From assembly GCF_003428335.1 (NCBI RefSeq), contig NZ_CP031704.1, positions 5,309,343-5,373,342 of the forward strand: a DNA stretch of 64,000 nucleotides, written 5' to 3'. This document shows, piece by piece, positions 20,163 through 28,386 of this stretch (its first letter is position 1; every line of letters starts with the position of its first letter). This DNA comes from Solimonas sp. K1W22B-7 (lineage in GTDB: Bacteria; Pseudomonadota; Gammaproteobacteria; Nevskiales; Nevskiaceae). Position numbers and translations under genes: made by a program. The notes under the pieces were generated by a model that was given only the letters and a program-made list of their open reading frames with translations, had not been told where the DNA came from and ran no database searches.

Positions 20163-20191
20163 ATGGCTGGAACCGGCAGGGTTCCTGGCTG
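20163..20191 (-). promoter_or_regulatory. Conserved 5'-leader hairpin of haem lipoprotein 2
   Basis: Arms GGAACC (20169-20174) and GGTTCC (20180-20185) have a 5-base loop and are flanked by the same AGCCA blocks as at 15983-16012. The distance to the start codon is 23 bases here and 22 there. A GATAGT hexamer at 20198-20203 (minus) holds the same position relative to the hairpin. Confidence 0.6.
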
Positions 20192-20237
20192 ATGCGAACT
20201 ATCGTTTCGATACTCCACTGGGGCCAGCGCAGGCTGC

Positions 20238-20264
20238 GCCAATTTGCTTGTCAGATAAGGCCGC
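20238..20264 (-). promoter_or_regulatory. Putative AraC-type operator B (cytochrome-proximal, degenerate)
   Basis: GCCAA at 20238-20242 is followed by TTTGCTTGTC, identical to site A. At the 22-base position stands GCCGC instead of GCCAA. It lies about 47-73 bases upstream of the predicted 5' end of the cytochrome 2 mRNA, the place expected for an activator. A 13-base block GGGCCAGCGCAGG directly beside it (20221-20233) recurs at 16093-16105 in front of cytochrome 1. Confidence 0.5.
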
Positions 20265-20353
20265 AGCGACGCCGCAAAGGCCTTTTCGCTGGCCTTTCCG
20301 GCGTTTAAGCGCCTGTTTCCGCGACCGTAGACGCCATCCGCTTGGCAAAAGGT

Positions 20354-20380
20354 GCCAATCTGCTTATCGAAGGGGGCCAA
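20354..20380 (+). promoter_or_regulatory. Putative AraC-type operator C, GCCAA-N17-GCCAA
   Basis: Half-sites are at 20354-20358 and 20376-20380 with TCTGCTTATC between, and a third GCCAA follows at 20384. TATTGAG at 20393-20399 is 39 bases from the first half-site, as at site A. It is upstream of AraC 2 and suggests autoregulation. Confidence 0.62.
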
Positions 20381-20430
20381 AGGGCCAAAGCCTATTGAGG
20401 CCTGTTGCGGGGGGTACTAGTTTGGCCAGC

Positions 20431-21483
20431 ATGAAACACGAGGTCCTCCATAACAGAACCATCCCGCTGACCTACGTCCTGCTGACGATGCAGCAGGCCG
20501 AGGAACGCGGCGTCAGCCGCGCGCGGCTGCTGCGGGGCCTGCCGATCTCGCCGGCCGTCTTCGAGCAGGCCGAGACGCGTTTGTCGCTGCTGCAGTACAC
20601 CCAGATCATCTACCGCGCGCTGGAAGAGACCGGCGATCCCTCGCTGGGCTACGAATTCGCGCTGCGCTGCAACCTCACCGCACACGGCTTCTTCGGCTAC
20701 GGGCTGATGAGCCAGCCGACGCTGCGCGAAGTCGTGGAGTTCGCCATCCGCTTCGTGCAGCTGTGCACGCCCTGCTACAGCGTGCGGCTGTCCGAGGATG
20801 CGACCGACGCGGTCATCGAGGTGTCGGAGGCGATTCCCTTCGGCCCGCTGTACCAGTACGGCTTCGACATGTTCCTGGTGTGCTTCGCGCGCATGGCGCA
20901 GCAGCTGGAGATTCCCTTCGGGAACGACCTGGAGCTGTGGTTCCCCTGGCCGGAGCCGCCGCATTTCGAGCGCTACCGCGACCAGCTGCCGGCACGACTG
21001 CGCTTCTCGATGCCGGCCTTCCATATCCGCGTGCCGCGCAAGTACGCGAACCTGCCGATCCGCACCGGCAACGCGCTGACGGCGCAGCTGCTGGCGCGGC
21101 AGTGCGAGCGCGAGCTGTCGCTGCTGGGACTGTCCAACGACCTGCTGGCACGGGTGCGCGCGGCACTGGCCACGCGCATCGGCAGCTACCCCGATCTGAC
21201 CACGCTGTCGCAGGGCCTGTTCATGTCCACGCGCACGCTCAAGCGGCGCCTGCAGGAGCATGGCCGCAGCTACCAGCAGCTGCTCGACGAAGCGCGCCAC
21301 CGCGACGCCCTGCGCCTGCTCGACGGCCACGGCCTGAGCATCGAGGAGATCGCCGACCGTCTCGGCTACAGCAGCTCGGCGAACTTCACGCGCGCCTTCC
21401 GCAAGTGGACCGGCACCACGCCGGGCGCATGGCGCCATCGCGGCGCGGAACTGCCGATGGATGCCGCGCTGGTCCCTGCCTGA
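20431..21483 (+). CDS. AraC-family regulator 2 (arabinose-binding-domain/OruR type)
   Basis: The 350-residue paralogue of the regulators at 16228 and 21595 has an effector domain with LGYEFALRCNLTAHGFFGYG and FGPLYQYGFDMFLV. Its HTH pair is in TTLSQGLFMSTRTLKRRLQE and LSIEEIADRLGYSSSANFTR then AFRKWTG. The ATG at 20431 is chosen because upstream frames run through the operators. It is divergent from haem lipoprotein 2 and lies head-to-tail with AraC 3, 111 bases apart. The ligand is unknown. Confidence 0.92.
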   Translation: MKHEVLHNRTIPLTYVLLTMQQAEERGVSRARLLRGLPISPAVFEQAETRLSLLQYTQIIYRALEETGDPSLGYEFALRCNLTAHGFFGYGLMSQPTLREVVEFAIRFVQLCTPCYSVRLSEDATDAVIEVSEAIPFGPLYQYGFDMFLVCFARMAQQLEIPFGNDLELWFPWPEPPHFERYRDQLPARLRFSMPAFHIRVPRKYANLPIRTGNALTAQLLARQCERELSLLGLSNDLLARVRAALATRIGSYPDLTTLSQGLFMSTRTLKRRLQEHGRSYQQLLDEARHRDALRLLDGHGLSIEEIADRLGYSSSANFTRAFRKWTGTTPGAWRHRGAELPMDAALVPA

Positions 21484-21517
21484 AGGCCGCTTTGCCGCGG
21501 GCCCGTTGGCATAACGT

Positions 21518-21544
21518 GCCAATGTACATTTCTTATCGGGCCAA
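21518..21544 (+). promoter_or_regulatory. Putative AraC-type operator D, GCCAA-N17-GCCAA
   Basis: GCCAA occurs at 21518-21522 and again at 21540-21544 with TTTCTTATC in the second half of the spacer. It lies in the short gap before AraC 3, with exactly the 22-base spacing of sites A and C. Confidence 0.58.
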
Positions 21545-21594
21545 GCGTCGAAACCGCATTGTCCACGGCAAACCCGCGCGATATGTTCGCCGCC

Positions 21595-22629
21595 ATGACG
21601 GTGGACACGCTCTCGCTTCCGACGGTGCACAACGCTTACGGGCTGCTGACGCTGCAGCTCGCGGCGAACCGTGGCATCGACCGCGAGCTGCTGCTCGAGG
21701 GCATCGGCATCAGCGCGGCGCTGCTGCACAAGCCCGAGGGACGCATCACGCTGCGCCAGTGGGGCCGGCTGATCGCACGCACGCTCAAGCTCACCGGCCA
21801 GCCCGGCATCGGCTACGAGTTCGGCATGCGCAACAACCTGACCTCGCACGGCATCTTCGGCTACGGCCTGCTGAGCCGCGCGACGGTGCGCGAGGCCTTC
21901 GAGTTCGGCTCGCGCTTCCATCCGCTGACCACCGTGGCCTGCGGCATGCGCCACTACGCGGACCGGGGCCAGGCGGTGCTGCAGCTGATCGAATGCGTGC
22001 CCTACGGCAGCGTGCGCCAGAGCGTCATCGAGATGAGCCTGGTGAGCTGGTGGCACACGCTGGTGCAGAGCTTCGGCGGCATCCAGCCGCAATTCGAGAT
22101 CTGGTTCGAATGGCCGGAGCCGGCCTACTACGCGATGTATCGCGACCAACTGCCGCCGGTGCGCTTCGGCACCGGGGTGAATGAACTGCGCTGCCCCGCG
22201 GCGCTGCTGGACAAACCCTTGACGACCTCCAACCCCGTGACCGCGCCGCAGATCCTGGCGCAATGCGAACGCGAACTGAGCCTGCTGCAGCCCTCGGGCG
22301 ACTGCCTGACGCGGGTGCGTGCCGCCCTGCTCAGCAAGCCCGGCGAGTACCCCGGCCTGGACGAAGTGGCCGAGCGGCTCTGCACCTCCTCGCGCACGCT
22401 CAAGCGCCGCCTGCAGCAGCAGGGCGCCAACTTCCAGCAGCTGCTCGACGAGGTGCGCCACCGCGAGGCGGTGCGCCTGCTGGAGAACCCGACGCTGAGC
22501 GTGGAGGAGATCGCCAACCGCGTCGGCTACAGCAGCTCGGCCAATTTCACCCGCGCCTTCCGCAAGTGGGTGGGTAACACGCCGGGCGCCTTCCGCACCG
22601 AGATGCGGCGGCAGCAGCGCACCCAGTAA
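21595..22629 (+). CDS. AraC-family regulator 3 (arabinose-binding-domain/OruR type)
   Basis: The 344-residue regulator's N-terminus (MTVDTLSLPTVHNAYGLLTL) aligns residue for residue with that of AraC 1 (MKTEDLSKPTIGIAYVQLSL), which supports the ATG at 21595 over the one at 21583. The effector domain has GYEFGMRNNLTSHGIFGYGL; the HTH pair is in CTSSRTLKRRLQQQGANFQQ and LSVEEIANRVGYSSSANFTR. There is no haem lipoprotein of its own beside it. It may be a duplicated copy that co-regulates the two cytochromes, or a regulator of the next gene, a prolyl oligopeptidase 80 bases downstream. Confidence 0.9.
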   Translation: MTVDTLSLPTVHNAYGLLTLQLAANRGIDRELLLEGIGISAALLHKPEGRITLRQWGRLIARTLKLTGQPGIGYEFGMRNNLTSHGIFGYGLLSRATVREAFEFGSRFHPLTTVACGMRHYADRGQAVLQLIECVPYGSVRQSVIEMSLVSWWHTLVQSFGGIQPQFEIWFEWPEPAYYAMYRDQLPPVRFGTGVNELRCPAALLDKPLTTSNPVTAPQILAQCERELSLLQPSGDCLTRVRAALLSKPGEYPGLDEVAERLCTSSRTLKRRLQQQGANFQQLLDEVRHREAVRLLENPTLSVEEIANRVGYSSSANFTRAFRKWVGNTPGAFRTEMRRQQRTQ

Positions 22630-22708
22630 GCCGCACCGCGCCCGCGCGGATGAGCGCGGCCCCTGAACCATGGGATGATCGGGGCATGTTCCTGCCACCG
22701 GTGTCGCC

Positions 22709-24811
22709 ATGCTCCGTGTCCTTGCCGCCGGCCTGCTGGCCGGCTTCACCTGTGTTTGCTCCGCGCAGGAGCCCGCCTTGAGCGACGACCCCTACCTCTG
22801 GCTCGAGGATGTCGGCGGCGAGCGGGCGCTGGACTGGGTGCGCGGGCAGAACGCGCACAGCCTGGGCGAACTGCAGGCCGACCCGTCCTATGCGCCGCTG
22901 CGCCGCGACCTGCTGGCGATCCTGGATTCCGACGCCCGCATTCCCGACGTCCACCAGATGGGCGGCCACTGGTACAACTTCTGGAAGGACGCCGCCCATC
23001 CGCGCGGCATCTGGCGCCGCACCACGCCGGCGGAATACCGCAGGGCCCGGCCGCGCTGGGAAACCCTGCTGGACCTGGACGCACTGAACCGCGCCGAGAA
23101 CGAGAACTGGGTCTGGCATGGCGCCGAGTGCCTGCGCCCCGCGCCCGGCCAGTCCTGGGAGCGTTGCCTGGTGGCCCTGTCGCGCGGCGGCAGCGACGCC
23201 GACGTGACTCGCGAGTTCAGCCTGGTCACCAAGGGCTTCGTCGCCGACGGCTTCCAGCGGCCCGAGGCCAAGGGCGCGCTGTCCTGGATCGACCGCGACA
23301 ACGTCTATGTCTACAGCGACTTCGGCCCCGGCTCGCTGACCGAGTCCGGCTACCCGCGCGTGGTCAAGCAATGGCGCCGCGGCACGCCGATGAGCGATGC
23401 GACGATCGTCTACGAGGGTAAAGGCTCCGATCTCTACATCGCCGCCCGCCACGACGACTCGCCGGGCTACGAGCGCGACTACGTGATCCGCTCGCTGGCC
23501 TTCTACAACGAGGAGCTGTACCTGCGCGGTGCCGACGGCGCGCTGACGAAGCTGGACGTGCCGAACTCGGCGGACAAGACCATCGCGCGCGAGTGGCTGC
23601 TGCTGCAGCTGCGCGAGCCCTGGACCGCCGGTGGCCGCGACTACACGGCCGGCTCGCTGCTGGCGATCCGCTTCGAGGCCTTCATGGCCGGCAAGCGCGG
23701 GTTCACGCTGCTGTTCGAGCCCGACGCGCACAGCTCGCTGGCCGGCATCAGCTGGACCCGCGGCCATTTGCTGCTCAACGTGCTGCAGGACGTCAAGAAC
23801 CGGCTGTTCGTGCTGACCCCGGCAGACGGCGCGTGGCCGCGCGAGCCGCTGGCCGGCGCCCCGACCATCGGCACGGTGATGGTGGAGGGCGTCGACCCGG
23901 ACGAGTCCGACGATTACTTCATGATCGCCACCGGCTACCTCACGCCGAGCACGCTGTACCACGCCGCGATAGGACAGAAGCCCAAGGCGCTGAAGGCGGC
24001 GCCCGCCTTCTTCGACGCCAAAGGCCTGCAGGTGCAGCAGCACTTCGCCCGCAGCCGCGACGGCACCCAGGTGCCTTACTTCCTGGTGTCGCGCAGGAAG
24101 CTGACGCGGGACGGCAGCAACCCGACGCTGCTCTACGGCTATGGCGGTTTCGAGGTGTCGCTGACGCCGGCCTACAGTGCCGGTGTCGGCCGCGGCTGGC
24201 TGACGCAGGGCGGCGTCTACGTGGTGGCCAACATCCGCGGCGGCGGCGAGTACGGCCCGCGCTGGCACCAGGCCGCGCTGAAGCAGAACCGCCTGCGCGC
24301 CTACGAGGACTTCGCCGCGGTGGCGCAGGACCTCGTCGCCCGCAGGATCACCTCGCCGAAGCACCTGGGCATCCAGGGCGGCAGCAACGGCGGCCTGCTG
24401 GTGGGCAACATGCTGGTGCAGTATCCGCAGCTGCTCGGCGCGGTGGTCTGCCAGGTGCCGCTGCTGGACATGCGCCGCTACCACAAGCTGCTGGCCGGGG
24501 CCTCGTGGATGGCCGAGTACGGCGACCCCGACGATCCCGCGCAGTGGGATTACATCCGCGGCTTCTCGCCCTACCAGGCGCTGCGCAAGGACGCGAAGCT
24601 TCCGCCGGTGCTGTTCATGACCTCCACCCGCGACGACCGCGTCCACCCGGGCCACGCCCGCAAGATGATGGCGCGCATGCTGGAGCAGGAGCACCCGGCG
24701 CTGTACTACGAGAACATCGAGGGCGGCCATGGCGGCGCGGCGGACAATGCGCAGCTGGCGACGATGCAGGCGCTGGCCTACACCTTCCTGCGGCGGCAGC
24801 TGATGCGCTGA
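22709..24811 (+). CDS. Prolyl oligopeptidase family serine peptidase (S9A), exported
   Basis: The 700-residue protein has a signal peptide (LRVLAAGLLAGFTCVCSAQ), an N-terminal seven-bladed propeller (from DPYLWLEDVGGERALDWV) and a C-terminal alpha/beta hydrolase. The catalytic triad reads Ser559 in GGSNGG, Asp642 in TSTRDDRVHPGH and His674 in EGGHGG. RGGGEYGPRWHQAALKQNR is the typical S9A segment. It cleaves short peptides after proline, presumably in the periplasm. Its size and order are normal for the family. The following gap holds a 9-base stem-loop (24833-24860) without a T-run. Confidence 0.95.
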   Translation: MLRVLAAGLLAGFTCVCSAQEPALSDDPYLWLEDVGGERALDWVRGQNAHSLGELQADPSYAPLRRDLLAILDSDARIPDVHQMGGHWYNFWKDAAHPRGIWRRTTPAEYRRARPRWETLLDLDALNRAENENWVWHGAECLRPAPGQSWERCLVALSRGGSDADVTREFSLVTKGFVADGFQRPEAKGALSWIDRDNVYVYSDFGPGSLTESGYPRVVKQWRRGTPMSDATIVYEGKGSDLYIAARHDDSPGYERDYVIRSLAFYNEELYLRGADGALTKLDVPNSADKTIAREWLLLQLREPWTAGGRDYTAGSLLAIRFEAFMAGKRGFTLLFEPDAHSSLAGISWTRGHLLLNVLQDVKNRLFVLTPADGAWPREPLAGAPTIGTVMVEGVDPDESDDYFMIATGYLTPSTLYHAAIGQKPKALKAAPAFFDAKGLQVQQHFARSRDGTQVPYFLVSRRKLTRDGSNPTLLYGYGGFEVSLTPAYSAGVGRGWLTQGGVYVVANIRGGGEYGPRWHQAALKQNRLRAYEDFAAVAQDLVARRITSPKHLGIQGGSNGGLLVGNMLVQYPQLLGAVVCQVPLLDMRRYHKLLAGASWMAEYGDPDDPAQWDYIRGFSPYQALRKDAKLPPVLFMTSTRDDRVHPGHARKMMARMLEQEHPALYYENIEGGHGGAADNAQLATMQALAYTFLRRQLMR

Positions 24812-25133
24812 GGCGGGCGCTCGACTTGTCGGGAGTGCCGGGCACCGGGTGCCGGCACTCTCGCCATGCAATGCGCCCGCTTCCGAGACCTCCGTCCCAG
24901 GCCGCCGCCGATCGCCTCGCGGCCATGCCGGGCGAACTGTGATTCGCTGCCGTTTCTTCGGCACCAGTTTCCGAAACTGTGACTGCGTCCCGCGTTTGCG
25001 GCGACGACGCGGCAGAGCATGCGTCTCCATCGGGATGCTGGCGGCAACGCGCAACGTCCGGCCGCGGCGAAGCGTCGCGCAACGGCCCTTGCGATGTCGG
25101 CGCATCACGTTGCCGTACCCAAGGAGAGTCACC
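24812..25133 (+). promoter_or_regulatory. Upstream region of the cytolysin-family gene
   Basis: No gene is seen in these 322 bases. They hold a stem-loop GAGTGCCGG/CCGGCACTC (24833-24860), a perfect 7-base dyad CAGTTTC-C-GAAACTG (24965-24979) and a direct repeat AACTGTGA at 24935 and 24975, 40 bases apart. The open frame entering from 24849 is arginine-rich and not a plausible N-terminus. The dyad and repeats are candidate regulator sites for the cytolysin gene. Confidence 0.4.
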
Positions 25134-26801
25134 ATGCCGGAAGCAATCAACGTCAAGGCCGTCCGCATCAATCCCGCCCTGCTCAGGGCCACCGCGCGCC
25201 TGCGGCCGCAGGTCAAGTTCAAGTTCCAGGTTCCCAAGCGCGCCGAACTGTTCGCCGCGCCGGTCAAGCTGGCCCACGGCGGAACGGTCAACGTCACCGC
25301 GCTGCGCAATCCCACCGCCTCCAGCCGTACGTCGCGCAAGAGCTCCGGCACCGGCAACCAGGGCGCCTGGGCCTGCAGCACGGCGAGCTACTCGATGGAG
25401 ATCATCAGCCGCGAGGCGGCGGTGCTGAATCCGAACTTCGCCAACATGTATCCGGGCGCGGTCTACGACTACAAGGAAATCGCCAACGGCAGCTACAAGC
25501 CGCTGCCCTACACGCGCAAGCCGATCTCGATCAACGTCGACGGCATGACCTTCGCCAAGGCGGCGATGACCGTGCCGCATCCCTCGCAGTCCACGATCCG
25601 CCAGGCCATCGCCACCATGAAGGGCAGCCAGAAGGCGCAGGGCGGCAGCCGCACCTTCGGCAGCTCCTTCGAGGTGCTGTCGGAGGAGGACCTGTTCATC
25701 CGCACCGGCGGTTCGGGCTACTTCCTGGGCTTCGGCGGCTCGCACCAGGTGGACTACAAGTCCAACCGCAAGTCCTACAAGTACTTCATCGACGTGGCGC
25801 AGACCTACTACACGATCGGCGTGGACGACACCGTCAACGAGCCCTCCGACTTCTTCGTCACCAAGGCCGAGCAGCCCAGCAGCAAGGACGCGCTGGACGA
25901 GGCCAAGATCGATCCGAACTGGGTCTACGTCGAGGACGTGGCCTACGGCCGCCTGCTGCAGGTGATGTTCGAGAGCGACGAAGACCTGGAGACCGTCGGC
26001 ATCGACGTCAAGGCGCACGCCAACCTGCTGGTCGCCGGTGGCGAGGGCAGCCTCAGCTCCGACCAGCGCAGCATGCTCAGCCGCACCACGATCACGCTGG
26101 CGGCGATCGGCGGCAAGGCTGAGTACGCCGGCAAGCTGGTCAACAGCACGTTCGCCGACCTGCGCAGGCGCGTCGACGATTACTTCGGCGGCGCCAACGA
26201 CGAGGTGCCCATCGCCTACAGCCTGCGCACCCTGGACGGCTCGCTGGTGGGCACGAAGATGATGACCGAGTTCACCAGCCGCCAGTGCTCGCCGCTGGCC
26301 ACCAAGTACAAGGTAACCTGGAAGAACGTGCGCTGCCTGCGCAGCGACGACCAGGACAGCAACAGCAACCCCGAGGACACCAAGCTGCTGGTGCGTATCC
26401 GTGCCTGGGACGGCAAGGGCAAGGACATCGTCGACCAGGCCAAGATCAACCTGCCGATGCTGCAGATGCAGGAGGTGATGAAGGCCGCCGGCAAGGAGCT
26501 GTGGACCTTCGGCAAGGGCAACGAGGACCATCCGGTGGAACTGGCGACCGGAGAGGTGCGCGACTTCTCGACCAACTACCTGGTCTTCCCGATCACCCCG
26601 GGCGACAAGAACGCCAAGATCGGCATCCGCGCCGACGTGCTGGAGTACGACGGCTTCGGCGACGTCGACGACAACTTCGCCGACGAGGCCAAGAGCTACA
26701 CCGTCGCCGACGTCGGCAGCGGCAAGGACGTGAAGCTGCTGTGCACCCACGATGACTCGCGCATCGAGTTCAACTTCCGCATCGAACCGATCTACGAGTA
26801 A
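25134..26801 (+). CDS. Thiol-activated cytolysin (CDC) family protein with atypical C-terminal domain
   Basis: The 555-residue protein shows the MACPF/CDC core. NMYPGAVYDYKEIANGSYKP corresponds to the conserved 'YPGA...AN' region, FIDVAQTYYTIGVDD to 'QIYYTVSVD', and WVYVEDVAYGRLLQVMFES to 'YISSVAYGR'. LAAIGG (Gly326-Gly327) to VPIAYSLRTL corresponds to the pore-hinge 'LGG...LPISYTTTFL'. After about residue 385 similarity to the membrane-binding domain 4 stops. The Trp-rich undecapeptide that recognises cholesterol is absent; instead there is a beta-rich stretch (LLVRIRAWDGKGKDIVDQAK and later). No signal peptide is visible. The ATG follows AAGGAGAG. Likely a pore-forming toxin or defence protein not dependent on cholesterol (inference). 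It stands alone, ended by a strong terminator. Confidence 0.85.
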   Translation: MPEAINVKAVRINPALLRATARLRPQVKFKFQVPKRAELFAAPVKLAHGGTVNVTALRNPTASSRTSRKSSGTGNQGAWACSTASYSMEIISREAAVLNPNFANMYPGAVYDYKEIANGSYKPLPYTRKPISINVDGMTFAKAAMTVPHPSQSTIRQAIATMKGSQKAQGGSRTFGSSFEVLSEEDLFIRTGGSGYFLGFGGSHQVDYKSNRKSYKYFIDVAQTYYTIGVDDTVNEPSDFFVTKAEQPSSKDALDEAKIDPNWVYVEDVAYGRLLQVMFESDEDLETVGIDVKAHANLLVAGGEGSLSSDQRSMLSRTTITLAAIGGKAEYAGKLVNSTFADLRRRVDDYFGGANDEVPIAYSLRTLDGSLVGTKMMTEFTSRQCSPLATKYKVTWKNVRCLRSDDQDSNSNPEDTKLLVRIRAWDGKGKDIVDQAKINLPMLQMQEVMKAAGKELWTFGKGNEDHPVELATGEVRDFSTNYLVFPITPGDKNAKIGIRADVLEYDGFGDVDDNFADEAKSYTVADVGSGKDVKLLCTHDDSRIEFNFRIEPIYE

Positions 26802-26813
26802 ACCGTTTTGCCT

Positions 26814-26852
26814 GGCCCGGGCGGACACGGATGTCCGCCCGGGCCTTTCTTT
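26814..26852 (+). terminator. Rho-independent terminator of the cytolysin-family gene
   Basis: A perfect 14-base stem GGCCCGGGCGGACA / TGTCCGCCCGGGCC with a CGGA loop is followed by TTTCTTT, 12 bases after the stop codon. Confidence 0.9.
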
Positions 26853-27015
26853 GCCTGCGCCACCGGGGGCGGAACGCACGGAATGCTGCGCTTTGCAGGG
26901 CCTGCCGGCCGGTTTCACGCCTTTCTCGCCGCGGCGTCACAAAAGCTTCGCAGAACCGTCACGGGCAGGTTACCGGCACGGCCTAGCCTGAGCACTGTAT
27001 GAACGGAGTGAAGCC

Positions 27016-28152
27016 ATGCGTATTGCCTATGGCGTAATGGGCTACGGACGCGGGCATGCGATGCGGACCATGTCCGTGCTGCCCGCGCTGATGCAGGAGC
27101 ACGAGGTCACCGTCTTCGCCGGCGGCGACGCCTACGACGTGCTGGCACCGCTGTTCCCGACGGTGCGCATCCCCACCATCGGCTACCGCTACAACCTGCA
27201 CGGCAGCCACTCGCTGCCGCGCACCTTCAGCGAAAACCTCGCGCCGATGACCGACCTGCTGTTCGGCGGCCTGGGCATGGAGCAGATGGCGCGCGAGTTC
27301 CGCGAGCGTGGCATCGAGCTGGCGATCTCCGACTCCGAGGCCTGGACGCACCGCACCGCGCAGAAGCTGAAGATTCCGCGCATCAGCTTCGATCACGTCG
27401 GCATCATCGCCTACTGCAAGCCGCACTTCCCGCCGGACCTGTGGCTCACCGGCATGCGCGATGCCGTCGGCTACCGTTCGCTGATGGGCATTCCCGAGCG
27501 CATCCTGATCTCCAGCTTCTATCCCGCCGAGGGCAAGTACCCGGGCGTGAAGGTGATCGGCCCGATGCTGCGCGACGAGGCGCTGCGCACCAAGCCGACC
27601 CGCGGCGACTACCTGCTGTGCTACTTCAACAAGGGCGAGCACCAGTTCCTGCCGCAGGTGGACCGCGCGCTGCGCCTGCTGGACCACCCGGTGGTGATCT
27701 ACGGCACGCCCTATCGCGGCAAGGTCGAGAATCTCGACTTCCGCGCGCCCAGCAACGAATGGTTCCTGCACGACCTGGCGCATTGCCGCGCCGTGCTGTC
27801 CACCGCCGGCAATGTCCTGATCGGCGAGGCAATCCACTTCGGCAAGCCGATCCTGGCCATGCCCGAGGACGCCTTCGAGCAGCGCCTCAACGCCTACATG
27901 ATCGAACGCATGGGTGTGGGCATGCGCGCCGAGATGAAGCGCCTGACGCCCAGCGACGTCGATCGCTTCATGGGCAACGACGAGTACTACCGCTCCAACA
28001 TGGGCGAACATGCCCGCGACGGCCGCGCCGAGGCCATCGCCACGCTGCACCAGTACATCGAGGAGCTGGGTGGCTCCCGCTCCAAAAGCCGCGTGAAGAA
28101 GCGCGCCGCGGCCCGCCCGCGGGCGGGCAGGGTCCTGCAGCAGCCGGCCTGA
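27016..28152 (+). CDS. Glycosyltransferase family protein (UDP-sugar GT-B, MJ1255-like)
   Basis: The 378-residue protein opens MRIAYGVMGYGRGHAMRTMS, the 'G.GRGH..R' acceptor loop of GT-B enzymes in the MurG/GT28 superfamily. The C-terminal half has HDLAHCRAVLSTAGNVLIGE and FGKPILAMPEDAFEQRLNAY, the nucleotide-sugar-binding part. The tail after about residue 350 is Arg/Lys/Ala-rich and disordered. The ATG follows GGAG. It is probably cytosolic or membrane-peripheral. The acceptor is unknown; related proteins are often annotated as lipid or teichoic-acid-type glycosyltransferases. A patatin gene follows 234 bases later. Confidence 0.82.
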   Translation: MRIAYGVMGYGRGHAMRTMSVLPALMQEHEVTVFAGGDAYDVLAPLFPTVRIPTIGYRYNLHGSHSLPRTFSENLAPMTDLLFGGLGMEQMAREFRERGIELAISDSEAWTHRTAQKLKIPRISFDHVGIIAYCKPHFPPDLWLTGMRDAVGYRSLMGIPERILISSFYPAEGKYPGVKVIGPMLRDEALRTKPTRGDYLLCYFNKGEHQFLPQVDRALRLLDHPVVIYGTPYRGKVENLDFRAPSNEWFLHDLAHCRAVLSTAGNVLIGEAIHFGKPILAMPEDAFEQRLNAYMIERMGVGMRAEMKRLTPSDVDRFMGNDEYYRSNMGEHARDGRAEAIATLHQYIEELGGSRSKSRVKKRAAARPRAGRVLQQPA

Positions 28153-28182
28153 GCCCGGCCGCGGGGCAAGAAGAACAACGCA

Positions 28183-28266
28183 GTCCGCAAATGGACGCGA
28201 ATGAACGCAAATCGCTGATTCTTCTTATTCGCGTTTATTTGCGGCCATTTGCGGCCATTTGCGGAC
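28183..28266. repeat. Inverted repeat with GTCCGCAAATGGACGCGAAT arm
   Basis: GTCCGCAAATGGACGCGAAT on the left pairs with a right arm rich in ATTCGCG, TTTATTTGCGG and CATTTGCGGAC. GCGGCCATTT is duplicated in tandem in the right arm. It is AT-richer than its surroundings and lies between the glycosyltransferase and patatin genes. Repeats of this sequence type are scattered in many gammaproteobacteria. Confidence 0.75.
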
Positions 28267-28386
28267 TGAGCTTCTCTGTTCGCACAAGATCCGGCGCTTG
28301 GCACCGGAATTGCGTCGTTCCCCCCATACGAGAATCCGCTCGGACGAGGGGAGAGGACCGATGCGCCAGCCGATCCGGGGGTCGCG

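Noticed and set aside
24849..25133. N-terminal extension of the cytolysin-family protein by 95 residues
   Set aside because: The extension is Arg/Cys-rich without similarity, while the ATG at 25134 has an AAGGAG site at the right distance.
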